A stretch of DNA of 64,000 nucleotides from Mimachlamys varia. Lineage: Eukaryota; Mollusca; Bivalvia; Pectinida; Pectinidae. Numbering within the stretch: position 1 is the first letter of the stretch; each line of letters starts with the position of its first letter. The notes beneath the pieces were generated by a model that did not search any database, had not been told where the DNA came from, and was given only the letters and a program-made list of their open reading frames with translations. Location: the NCBI GenBank assembly GCA_947623455.1, contig OX392527.1:54356401-54420400 (forward strand). The letters run 5' to 3'. Shown in pieces: positions 21,597 to 35,400 of this stretch. The position numbers and the translations under genes are program-made.

Positions 21597-23979
21597 TATG
21601 CTACATGTACGATAAGATGAGGTACAAGAATTTGTATGGGATCGATCATTATATTGTGCGAGTGCCTTATTGTTTTTTACCATTTTTGTCATAACAGGTG
21701 TTTAAAGCATACGTGTATCATATTTACTACATAGAATAGACGTTGTTACAAATACTAGACGTTGTTACATAGAATAGACGTTGTTATATAGAATAGACGT
21801 TGTTACAAATACTAAACGTTGTAACAAAGAATAGACGTTGTAACAAAGAATAGACGTTGTTACATAGAATAGACGTTGTTATATAGAATAGACGTTGTTA
21901 TATAGAATAGACGTTGTTACATAGAATAGACGTTGTTATATAGAATAGACGTTGTTACATAGAATAGACGTTGTTACATAGAATAGACGTTGTTATATAG
22001 AATAGACGTTGTTACATAGAATAGACGTGTTTACATAGAACAGACGTTGTTACATAGAATAGACGTTGTTATATAGAATAGACGTTGTTACATAGAATAG
22101 ACGTTGTTATATAGAATAGACATTGTTATATAAAATAGACGTTGTTACATAGAATAGACGTTGTTATATAGAATAGACGTTGTTACATAGAATAGACGTT
22201 GTTATATAGAATAGACGTTGATATATAAAATAGACGTTGTTACATAGAATAGACGTTGTTATATAGAATAGACGTTGTTACATAGAATAGACGTTGATAC
22301 ATAGAATAGACGTTGTTATATAGAATAGACGTTGTTACATAGAATAGACGTGTTTACATAGAATAGACGTTGTTACATAGAATAGACGTTGTTATATAGA
22401 ATAGACGTTGTAACATAGAATAGACGTTGTTATATAGAATAGACATTGTTATATAAAATAGACGTTGTTACATAGAATAGACGTTGTTATATAGAATAGA
22501 CGTTGTTACATAGAATAGAAGTTGTTATATAGAACAGACGTTGTTATATAAAATAGACGTTGTTACATAGAATAGACGTTGTTACATAAAATAGACGTTG
22601 TTACATAGAATAGACGTTGTTACATAGAATAGACGTTGTTATATAGAATAGACGTTGTTATATAGAATAGACGTTGTTACATAGAATAGACGTTGTTATA
22701 TAGAATAGACGTTGTTACAAAGAATAGACGTTGTTACAAAGAATAGACGTTGTTACAAAGAATAGACGTTGTTACATAGAATAGACGTTGTTATCTAGAA
22801 TAGACGTTGTTACAAAGAATAGACGTTGTTACAAAGAATAGACGTTGTTACATAAAATAGACGTTGTTACATAGAATAGACGTTGTTACAAAGAATAGAC
22901 GTTGTTACAAAGAATAGACGTTGTTACAAAGAATAGACGTTGTTACATAGAATAGACGTTGTTATATAGAATATACGTTGTTACATAAAATAGACGTTGT
23001 TATATAGAATAGACGTTGTTACATAGAATAGACGTTGTTGTATAGAATATACTTTGTTACATAAAATAGACGTTGTTACATAGAATAGACGTTGTTATAT
23101 AGAATAGACGTTGTTATATAGAATAGACGTTTTTATATAGAATAGACGTTGTTACATAGAATAGACGTTGTAATATAGAATAGACGTTGTTACATAGAAT
23201 AGACGTTGTTACATAGAATAGACGTTGTTACATAAAATAGACGTTGTTACATAGAATAGACGTTGTTATATAGAATAGACGTTGTTATATAGAATAGACG
23301 TTGTTACATAGAATAGACGTTGTTATATAGAATAGACGTTGTTATTTAGAATAGACGTCGTTACATAGAATAGACGTTGTTATATAGAATAGACGCTGTT
23401 ACATAAAAACGACGTTGTTATATACAATAGACGTTGTTATTTAAAATAGACGTTGTTACATAGAATAGACGTTGTTATATAGAATAGACGTTTTTATATC
23501 AAATAGACGTTGTTATATAGAATAGACGTTGTTATATAGAATAGACGTTTTTATATAGAATAGACGTTGTTACATAGAATAAACGTTGTTATATAGAATA
23601 TACGTTGTTATATAAAATAGAAGTTGTTATATAAAATAAACGTTGTTATATAGAATAGACGTCGTTACATAGAATAGACGTTGTTATATAGAATAGACGC
23701 TGTTACATAAAAACGACGTTGTTATATACAATAGACGTTGTTATATAAAATAGACGTTGTTACATAGAATAGACGTTGTTATATAGAATAGACGTTTTTA
23801 TATCAAATAGACGTTGTTATATAGAATAGACGTTGTTATATAGAATAGACGTTTTTATATAGAATAGACGTTGTTACATAGAATAAACGTTGTTATATAG
23901 AATATACGTTGTTATATAAAATAGAAGTTGTTATATAAAATAAACGTTGTTATATAGAATAGACGTTGTTACATAGAAT

Positions 23980-24320
23980 GTATCATGGCAACGTATTCAG
24001 GAAGATTTATTATATATGTTATGTCATATCAAAGCGTTCAGAAGCATTAATATACATACATAATATCGTGTCGAAGCGTCCAGGAACATTAATATTTATA
24101 CGTAATATCGTGTCGAAGCGTCCAGGGACATTTATTCTATATACGTAATGTCGTGTTAAAGTAATTAGGAAATTTCATCTATATACGTAATGTCGTGTTA
24201 AAGTGATTAGGAAATATCATCTATATACGTAATGTCGTGTTAAAATGATTAGGAAATTTCATCTATATACTTAATATCGTGTCGAAGCGTCCAGGAACAT
24301 TAATATTCATACGTAATATC
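23980..24320. repeat. 42-bp minisatellite insert, first copy
   Basis: A 341-bp segment breaks the 19-bp array between AGAAT and GTTATATAAAATAG. It is itself made of about eight diverged 42-bp units such as CGTGTCGAAGCGTCCAGGAA, CGTGTTAAAGTGATTAGGAA and relatives, each ending near ACGTAATAT. Because 42 is divisible by 3, a 60-codon frame is open; I reject it as a gene. After the insert the 19-bp phase is shifted by 11 bp, so it replaced about 7 bases of the unit. Confidence 0.92.
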
Positions 24321-27239
24321 GTTATATAAAATAGACGTTGTTACATAAAATAGACGTTTTAACATAAAATAGATGTTGTTACATAGAATAGACGATGTTA
24401 TATAGAATAGACGTTGTAATATAGAATAGACGTTGTTACATAAAATATATGTTGTTATATAGAATACACATTTTTATATAGAATAGACGTTGTTATATAG
24501 AATAGACGTTGTTACATAGAATAGACGTCGTTATATAGAATAGACGTTGTTGTTTAGAATAGACGTCGCTACATAGAATAGACGTTGTTATATAGAATAG
24601 ACGCTGTTACATAAAAACGACGTTGTTATATAAAAAAGACGTTGTTTTATAAAATAGACGTTGTTACATAGAATAGACGTTGCTATATAGAATAGACGTT
24701 TTAACATAAAATAGACGTTGTTATATAAAATAGACTTTGTTACATAAAATAGACGTTTTAACATAAAATAGATGTTGTTACATAGAATAGACGTTGTTAT
24801 ATAGAATAGACGGTGTTATATAGAATAGACGTTATTATATAGAAAAGACGTTGTAACATAGAATAGACGCTGTTATATAGAATAGACGCTGTTATATAGA
24901 ATAAACGTTTGAACATAGAATAGACATTTGAACATAGAATAGACGTTGTTACATAGAATAGACGTTGTTATATAGAATCGACGTTGTTATATAGAATAGA
25001 CGTTGTTATATAGAATAGACGTTGTGATATGGAATAGACGTTGTTACATAGAAAAGACGTGTTTATATAGAATAGACGTTGTTACATAGAATAGACGTTG
25101 TTATATAGAATAGACGTTGTTACATAGAATACACGTTGTTATATAGAATAGACGTTGTTATATAGAATAGACGTTGTTACATAGAATAGACGTTGTTATA
25201 TAGAATAGACATTGTTATAAAGAATAGACGTTGTTACAAAGAATAGACGTTGTTACAAAGAATAGACGTTGTTACATAGAATAAACGTTGTTATCTAGAA
25301 TAGACGTTGTTACAAAGAATAGACGTTGTTACAAAGAATAGACGTTGTTACATAAAATAGAAGTTGTTACATAGAATAGACGTTGTTAAAAAGAATATAC
25401 GTTGTTATATAGAATAGACGTTGTTGTATAGAATATACGTTGTTACATAGAATAGACGTTGTTACATAGAATAGACGTTGTTACATAGAATAGACGTTGT
25501 TAAATAGAATATACGTTTTTACATAAAATAGACGTTGTTATATAGAATAGACGTTGTTACATAAAATAGACGTTGTTGTATAGAATATACTTTGTTACAT
25601 AAAATAGACGTTGTTACATAGAATAAACGTTGTTACATAGAATAGACGTTGTTATATAGAATAGACGTTGTTGTATAGAATAGACGTTGTTGTATAGAAT
25701 AGACGTTGTTACATAGAATAGACATTGTTACATAGAATAGACGTTGTTATATAGAATAGACGTTGTTGTATAGAATAGACGTTGTTACATAGAATAGACG
25801 TTGTTACATAAAATAAACGTTGTTACATTGAATAGACGTTTTAACATAATATAAACGTTGTTACATAAAATAGACGTTGTTACATAGAATAGACGTTGTT
25901 ATATAGAATAAACGTTGTTATATAGAATAGACGTTGTTATATAGAATAGACGTTGTTATATAAAATAGACGTTGTTATTTAGAATAGACGTCGTTACATA
26001 GAATAGACGTTGTTATATAGAATAGACGCTGTTACATAAAAACGACGTTGTTATATAAAATAGACGTTGTTATATAAAATAGACGTTGTTACATAGAATA
26101 GACGTTGTTATATAGAATAGACGTTTTTATATAAAATAGACTTTGTTACATAAAATAGACGTTTTAACATAAAATAGATGATGTTACATAGAATAGACGT
26201 TGTTATATAGAATATACGTTGTTATATAAAATAGAAGTTGTTATATAGAATAAACGTTGTTACATAGAATAGACGTTGTTATATAGAATAGACGTTGTTA
26301 TATAAAATAGACTTTGTTACATAAAATAGACGTTTTAACATAAAATAGATGATGTTACATAGAATAGACGTTGTTATATAGAATAGACGTTGTTATATAG
26401 AATAGACGTTATTATATAGAATAGACTTTGTAACATAGAATAGACGCTGTTATATAGAATAGACGTTGTTATATAGAATAGACGTTTTAACATAGAATAG
26501 ACGTTGTTATATAGAATAGACGTTGTTACATAGAATAGACGTTTTAACATAGAATAGACGTTGTTACATAAAATAGACGTTGCTACATAGAATTGACGTT
26601 GTTACATAGAATAGACGTTGTTATAAAGAATAGACGTTGTTATATAGAATAGACGTTGTTACAAATACTAAACGTTGTAACAAAGAATAGACGTTGTAAC
26701 AAAGAATAGACGTTGTTACATAGAATAGACGTTGTTATATAGAATAGACGTTGTTATATAGAATAGACGTTGTTACATAGAATAGACGTTGTTATATAGA
26801 ATAGACGTTGTTACATAGAATAGACGTTGTTATATAGAATAGACGTTGTTATATATAATAGACGTTGTTACATAGAATAGACGTGTTTACATAGAATAGA
26901 CGTTGTTACATAGAATAGACGTTGTTATATAGAATAGACGTTGTTACATAGAATAGACGTTGTTATATAGAATAGACATTGTTATATAAAATAGACGTTG
27001 TTACATAGAATAGACGTTGTTATATAGAATAGACGTTGTTACATAGAATAGACGTTGTTATATAGAATAGACGTTGTTATATAAAATAGACGTTGTTACA
27101 TAGAATAGACGTTGTTATATAGAATAGACGTTGTTACATAGAATAGACGTTGTTACATAGAATAGACGTTGTTATATAGAATAGACGTTGTTACATAGAA
27201 TAGACATGTTTACATAGAATAGACGTTGTTACATAGAAT

Positions 27240-28560
27240 AGACGTTGTTATATAGAATAGACGTTGTTACAAAGAATAGACGTTGTTACAAAGAATAGAC
27301 GTTGTTACAAAGAATAGACGTTGTTACATAGAATAGACGTTGTTATCTAGAATAGACGTTGTTACAAAGAATAGACGTTGTTACAAAGAATAGACGTTGT
27401 TACATAAAATAGACGTTGTTACATAGAATAGACGTTGTTACAAAGAATAGACGTTGTTACAAAGAATTGACGTTGTTACAAAGAATAGACGTTGTTACAT
27501 AGAATAGACGTTGTTATATAGAATATACGTTGTTACATAAAATAGACGTTGTTATATAGAATAGACGTTGTTACATAGAATAGACGTTGTTGTATAGAAT
27601 ATACTTTGTTACATAAAATAGACGTTGTTACATAGAATAGACGTTGTTATATAGAATAGACGTTGTTATATAGAATAGACGTTTTTATATAGAATAGACG
27701 TTGTTACATAGAATAGACGTTGTTATATAGAATAGACGTTGTTACATAGAATAGACGTTGTTACATAGAATAGACGTTGTTACATAAAATGGACGTTGTT
27801 ACATAGAATAGACGTTGTTATATAGAATAGACGTTGTTATATAGAATAGACGTTGTTACATAGAATAGACGTTGTTATATAGAATAGACGTTGTTATTTA
27901 GAATAGGCGTCGTTACATAGAATAGACGTTGTTACATAGAATAGACGTTGTTATATAGAATAGACGTTGTTATATAGAATAGACGTTGTTATATAGAATA
28001 GACGTTGTTACATAGAATAGACGTTGTTATATAGAACAGACGTTGTTATATAAAATAGACGTTGTTACATAGAATAGACGTTGTTACATGAAATAGACGT
28101 TGTTACATAGAATAGACGTTGTTACATAGAATAGACGTTGTTATATAGAATAGACGTTGTTATATAGAATAGACGTTGTTACATAGAATAGACGTTGTTA
28201 TATAGAATAGACATTGTTACAAAGAATAGACGTTGTTACAAAGAATAGACGTTGTTACAAAGAATAGTCGTTGTTACATAGAATAGACGTTGTTATCTAG
28301 AATAGACGTTGTTACAAAGAATACACGTTGTTACAAAGAATAGACGTTGTTACATAAAATAGACGTTGTTACATAGAATAGACGTTGTTACAAAGAATAG
28401 ACGTTGTTACAAAGAATAGACGTTGTTACAAAGAATAGACGTTGTTATATAGAATATACGTTGTTACATAAAATAGACGTTGTTATATAGAATAGACGTT
28501 GTTACATAGAATAGACGTTGTTGTATAGAATATACTTTGTTACATAAAATAGACGTTGTT
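27240..28560. repeat. 950-bp internal duplication in block B
   Basis: The GTTATCTAGAAT marker with its ACAAAG-rich surroundings occurs at 27343 and 28293, exactly 950 bp (50 monomers) apart, with matching sequence around both. Block A has this stretch once (22791). Confidence 0.8.
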
Positions 28561-29120
28561 ACATAGAATAGACGTTGTTATATAGAATAGACGTTGTTAT
28601 ATAGAATAGACGTTTTTATATAGAATAGACGTTGTTACATAGAATAGACGTTGTTATATAGAATAGACGTTGTTACATAGAATAGACGTTGTTACATAGA
28701 ATAGACGTTGTTACATAAAATAGACGTTGTTACATAGAATAGACGTTGTTATATAGAATAGACGTTGTTATATAGAATAGACGTTGTTACATAGAATAGA
28801 CGTTGTTATATAGAATAGACGTTGTTATTTAGAATAGACGCTGTTACATAAAAACGACGTTGTTATATAAAATAGACGTTGTTATATAAAATAGACGTTG
28901 TTACATAGAATAGACGTTGTTATATAGAATAGACGTTTTTATATCAAATAGACGTTGTTATATAGAATAGACGTTGTTATATAGAATAGACGTTTTTATA
29001 TAGAATAGACGTTGTTACATAGAATAAACGTTGTTATATAGAATATACGTTGTTATATAAAATAGAAGTTGTTATATAAAATAAACGTTGTTATATAGAA
29101 TTGACGTTGTTACATAGAAT

Positions 29121-29461
29121 GTATCATGGCAACGTATTCAGGAAGATTTATTATATATGTTATGTCATATCAAAGCGTTCAGAAGCATTAATATACATAC
29201 ATAATATCGTGTCGAAGCGTCCAGGAACATTAATATTTATACGTAATATCGTGTCGAAGCGTCCAGGGACATTTATTCTATATACGTAATGTCGTGTTAA
29301 AGTAATTAGGAAATTTCATCTATATACGTAATGTCGTGTTAAAGTGATTAGGAAATATCATCTATATACGTAATGTCGTGTTAAAATGATTAGGAAATTT
29401 CATCTATATACTTAATATCGTGTCGAAGCGTCCAGGAACATTAATATTCATACGTAATATC
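29121..29461. repeat. 42-bp minisatellite insert, second copy
   Basis: It appears identical, or nearly so, to the segment 5141 bp to the left, with the same junctions and internal unit order. It therefore arose by duplication of the larger block, not by a second insertion. Confidence 0.92.
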
Positions 29462-32400
29462 GTTATATAAAATAGACGTTGTTACATAAAATAGACGTTT
29501 TAACATAAAATAGATGTTGTTACATAGAATAGACGATGTTATATAGAATAGACGTTGTAATATAGAATAGACGTTGTTACATAAAATATATGTTGTTATA
29601 TAGAATACACATTTTTATATTGAATAGACGTTGTTATATAGAATAGACGTTGTTACATAGAATAGACGTCGTTATATAGAATAGACGTTGTTGTTTAGAA
29701 TAGACGTCGCTACATAGAATAGACGTTGTTATATAGAATAGACGCTGTTACATAAAAACGACGTTGTTATATAAAATAGACGTTGTTTTATAAAATAGAC
29801 GTTGTTACATAGAATAGACGTTGTTATATAGAATAGACGTTTTAACATAAAATAGACGTTGTTATATAAAATAGACTTTGTTACATAAAATAGACGTTTT
29901 AACATAAAATAGATGTTGTTACATAGAATAGACGTTGTTATATAGAATAGACGTTGTTATATAGAATAGACGTTGTTATATAGAATAGACGTTATTATAT
30001 AGAAAAGACGTTGTAACATAGAATAGACGCTGTTATATAGAATAGACGCTGTTATATAGAATAGACGTTTGAACATAGAATAGACGTTTGAACATAGAAT
30101 AGACGTTGTTACATAGAATAGACGTTGTTATATAGAATCGACGTTGTTATATAGAATAGACGTTGTTATATAGAATAGACGTTGTGATATGGAATAGACG
30201 TTGTTACATAGAATAGACGTGTTTATATAGAATAGACGTTGTTACATAGAATAGACGTTGTTATATAGAATAGACGTTGTTACATATAATACACGTTGTT
30301 ATATAGAATAGACGTTGTTATATAGAATAGACGTTGTTACATAGAATAGACGTTGTTATATAGAATAGACATTGTTACAAAGAATAGACGTTGTTACAAA
30401 GAATAGACGTTGTTACAAAGAATAGACGTTGTTACAAAGAATAGACGTTGTTACATAGAATAAACGTTGTTATCTAGAATAGACGTTGTTACAAAGAATA
30501 GACGTTGTTACAAAGAATAGACGTTGTTACATAAAATAGAAGTTGTAACATAGAATAGACGTTGTTAAAAAGAATAGACGTTGTTACATAGAATATACGT
30601 TGTTATATAGAATATACGTTGTTACATAAAATAGACGTTGTTACATAGAATAGACGTTGTTATATAGAATATACGTTGTTACATAAAATAGACGTTGTTA
30701 TATAGAATAGACGTTGTTGTATAGAATATACGTTGTTACATAGAATAGACGTTGTTACATAGAATAGACGTTGTTACATAGAATAGACGTTGTTACATAA
30801 AATAGACGTTGTTATATAGAATAGACGTTGTTGTATAGAATAGACGTTGTTACATAGAATAGACGTTGTTACATAGAATAGACGTTGTAACATAGAATAG
30901 ACGTTGTTAAATAGAATATACGTTTTTACATAAAATAGACGTTGTTATATAGAATAGACGTTGTTACATAAAATAGACGTTGTTGTATAGAATATACTTT
31001 GTTACATAAAATAGACGTTGTTACATAGAATAGACGTTGTTACATAGAATAGACGTTGTTATATAGAATAGACGTTATAGTATAGAATGGACGTTGTTGT
31101 ATAGAATAGACGTTGTTACATAGAATAGACATTGTTACATAGAATAGACGTTGTTATATAGAATAGACGTTGTTGTATAGAATAGACGTTGTTACATAGA
31201 ATAGACGTTGTTACATAAAATAAACGTTGTTACATTGAATAGACGTTTTAACATAAAATAAACGTTGTTACATAAAATAGACGTTGTTACATAGAATAGA
31301 CGTTGTTATATAGAATAAACGTTGTTATATAGAATAGACGTTGTTATATAGAATAAACGTTGTTATATAAAATAGACGTTGTTATTTAGAATAGACGTCG
31401 TTACATAGAAAAGACGTTGTTATATAGAATAGACGTTGTTATATGGAATAGACGTTGTTAAATAGAATAGACGTTGTTATATAGAATAGACATTGTTACA
31501 AAGAATAGACGTTGTTACAAAGAATAGACGTTGTTACAAAGAATAGACGTTGTTACAAAGAATAGACGTTGTTACATAGAATAAACGTTGTTATCTAGAA
31601 TAGACGTTGTTACAAAGAATAGACGTTGTTACAAAGAATAGACGTTGTTACATAAAATAGAAGTTGTAACATAGAATAGACGTTGTTAAAAAGAATAGAC
31701 GTTGTTACATAAAATAGACGTTGTTATATAGAATAGACGTTGTTGTATAGAATAGACGTTGTTACATAGAATAGACGTTGTTACATAGAATAGACGTTGT
31801 TAAATAGAATATACGTTGTTACATAAAATAGACGTTGTTATATAGAATAGACGTTGTTGTATAGAATATACGTTGTTACATAGAATAGACGTTGTTACAT
31901 AGAATAGACGTTGTGACATAGAATACACGTTGTTATATAGAATATACGTTGTTACATAAAATAGACGTTGTTATATAGAATAGACGTTGTTGTATAGAAT
32001 ATACGTTGTTACATAGAATAGACGTTGTTACATAGAATAGACGTTGTGACATAGAATAGACGTTGTTACATAAAATAGACGTTGTTATATAGAATAGACG
32101 TTGTTGTATAGAATAGACGTTGTTACATAGAATAGACGTTGTTACATAGAATAGACGTTGTAACATAGAATAGACGTTGTTAAATAGAATATACGTTTTT
32201 ACATAGAATATACGTTTTTACATAAAATAGACGTTGTTATATAGAATAGACGTTGTTACATAAAATAGACGTTGTTGTATAGAATATACTTTGTTACATA
32301 AAATAGACGTTGTTACATAGAATAGACGTTGTTATATAGAATAGACGTTGTTGTATAGAATAGACGTTGTTACATAGAATAGACATTGTTACATAGAATA

Positions 32401-35400
32401 GACGTTGTTATATAGAATAGACGTTGTTGTATAGAATAGACGTTGTTACATAGAATAGACGTTGTTACATAAAATAAACGTTGTTACATTGAATAGACGT
32501 TTTAACATAAAATAAACGTTGTTACATAAAATAGACGTTGTTACATAGAATAGACGTTGTTATATAGAATAAACGTTGTTATATAGAATAGACGTTGTTA
32601 TATAGAATAAACGTTGTTATATAAAATAGACGTTGTTATTTAGAATAGACGTCGTTACATAGAATAGACGTTGTTATATAGAATAGACGCTGTTACATAA
32701 AAACGACGTTGTTATATAAAATAGACGTTGTTATATAAAATAGACGTTGTTACATAGAATAGACGTTGTTATATAGAATAGACGTTTTTATATAGAATAG
32801 ACGTTGTTACATAGAAGAAACGTTGTTATATAGAATATACGTTGTTATATAAAATAGAAGTTGTTATATAGAATAAACGTTGTTATATAGAATAGACGTT
32901 TTAACATAGAATAGACGTTGTTATACAGAATAGACGTTGTTACATAGAATAGACGTTTTAACATAGAATAGACGTTGTTACATAAAATAGACGTTGCTAC
33001 ATAGAATTGACGTTGTTACATAGAATAGACGTTGTTATAAAGAATAGACGTTTTAACATAGAATAGACATTGTTATATAGAATAGACGTTGTTACATAGA
33101 ATAGACGTTGTTACATGAAATAGACGTTGTTATATAGAATACACATTGTTATATACATGTAGTATAGACGTTGTTATATAGAATAGACGTTGTTACATAG
33201 AATAGTCGTCGTTACATAGAATAGACGTTGTTATATAGAATAGACGCTGTTTGATAAAAACGACGTTGTTATATAAAATAGACGTTGTTATATAAAATAG
33301 ACGTTGTTACATAGAATAGACGTTGCTATATAGAATAGACGTTTTAACATAAAATAGACGTTGCTATATAAAATACACGTTTTAACATAAAATAGATGTT
33401 GTTACATAGAATAGACGTTGTTACATAGAATAGACGTTGTTATATAGAATAGACGTTGTTATATAAAATAGACGTTGTTATATAAAATACACGTTTTAAC
33501 ATAAAATAGATGTTGTTACATAGAATAGACGTTGTTACATAGAATAGACGTTGTTATATAGAATAGACGTTGTTATATAGAATAAACGTTATTATATAGA
33601 ATAGATGTTGTAACATAGAATAGACGTTTTAACATAGAATAGACGTTGTTACATAAAATAGACGTTTTAACATCGAATAGACGTTGTTACACTGAATAGA
33701 CGTTGTTACATAGAATAGACGTTGTTACATAGAATAGATGTTGTTACATAGAATAGACGTTTTAACATAGAATAGACGTTGTTATATAGAATAGACGTTA
33801 TTATATAGAATAGACGTTGTTACATAGAATAGACGCTGTTATATAGAATAGACGTTGTTATATAGAATAGACGTTTTAACATAGAATAGACGTTGTTATA
33901 TAGAATAGACGTTCTTACATAGAATAGACGTTTTAACATAGAATAGACGTTGTTACATAAAATAGACTTTGCTACATAGAATAGACGTTGTTACATAGAA
34001 TAGACGTTGTTATATAGAATAGACGTTTTAACATAGAATAGACGTTGTTATATAGAATAGACGTTGTTACATAGAATAGACGTTGTTACATAAAATAGAC
34101 GTTGTTACATAGAATAGACGTTGTTACATAGAATAGACGTTGGAATATAGAAAAGACGTTGTAATATAGAATAGACGTTGTTACATAAAATATACGTTGT
34201 TATATAGAATACACATTTTTATATAGAATAGACGTTGTTACATAAAATAGACGTTGTTATATAGAATAGACGTTGTTATATAGAATAGACGTTATTATAT
34301 AGAATAGACTTTGTAATATAGAATAGACTTTGTAATATAGAATAGACGCTGTTATATAGAATAGACGTTGTTATATAGAATAGACGTTTTAACATAGAAT
34401 AGACGTTGTTATATAGAATAGACGTTGTTACATAGAATAGACATTTTAACATAGAATAGACGTTGTTATATAAAATAGACGTTGCTACATAGAATTGACG
34501 TTGTTACATAGAATAGACGTTGTTATATAGAATAGACGTTGTTATATAGAATAGACGTTGTTACATAGAATAGACGTTGTTACATAAAATAGACGTTGTT
34601 ACATAGAATAGACGTTGTTACATAGAATAGACGTTGTAATATAGAATAGACGTTGTTGTTTTGAATAGACGTCGCTACATAGATTAGACGTTGTTATATA
34701 GAATAGACGCTGTTACATAAAAACGACGTTGTTATATAAAATAGACGTTGTTACATAGAATAGACGTTGCTATATAGAATAGATGTTTTAACATAAAATA
34801 GACGTTGTTATATAAAATAGACTTTGTTACATAAAATAGACGTTAAAACATAAAATAGATGTTGTTACATAGAATAGACGTTGTTATATAAAATAGACGT
34901 TGTTATATAGAATAAACGTTGTTATATAGAATATACGTTATTATATAGAAAAGACGTTGTAACATAGAATAGACGCTGTTCTATAGAATAGACGCTGTTA
35001 TATAGAATAGACTTTTGAACATAGAATAGACGTTTGAACATAAAATAGACGTTGTTATATAGAATAGACGTTGTTACATACAATAGACGTTGTTGTATAG
35101 AATAGACGTTGTTACATAAAATAGACGTTGTTACATAAAATAAACGTTGTTACATAGAATAGACGTTTTAACATAAAATAAACGTTGTTACATAAAATAG
35201 ACGTTGCTACATAAAATAGACGTTGTTACATAGAATAGACGTTGTTACATAGAATAGACGTTGTAATATAGAATAGACGTTGTAATATAGAATAGACGTT
35301 GTTACATAGAATAGTCGTCGTTATATAGAATAGACGTTGTTATATAGAATAGACGCTGTTTTATAAAAACGACGTTGTTATATAGAATAGACGTTGTTGT

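Larger units (their letters stand above)
21805..33050. repeat. Large direct duplication within the 19-bp array (blocks A and B)
   Basis: Block A (about 21805-26640) and block B (about 26661-33050) share, in order, the rare marker ACAAATACTAAACGTTGTAA (21805, 26661), the GTTATCTAG marker, the 42-bp minisatellite insert (23980, 29121; offset 5141), the AATACACATTTTTATAT marker, and AGAATTGACG followed by TTATAAAG (26591, 33005). The offset changes from 4856 to 5141 to 6414 because block B gained internal monomers. Confidence 0.85.

Noticed and set aside
23966..24148. 60-codon frame, repeated at 29101-29289
   Set aside because: It follows the 42-bp minisatellite, which is divisible by 3. The start is a TTG within the 19-bp array.
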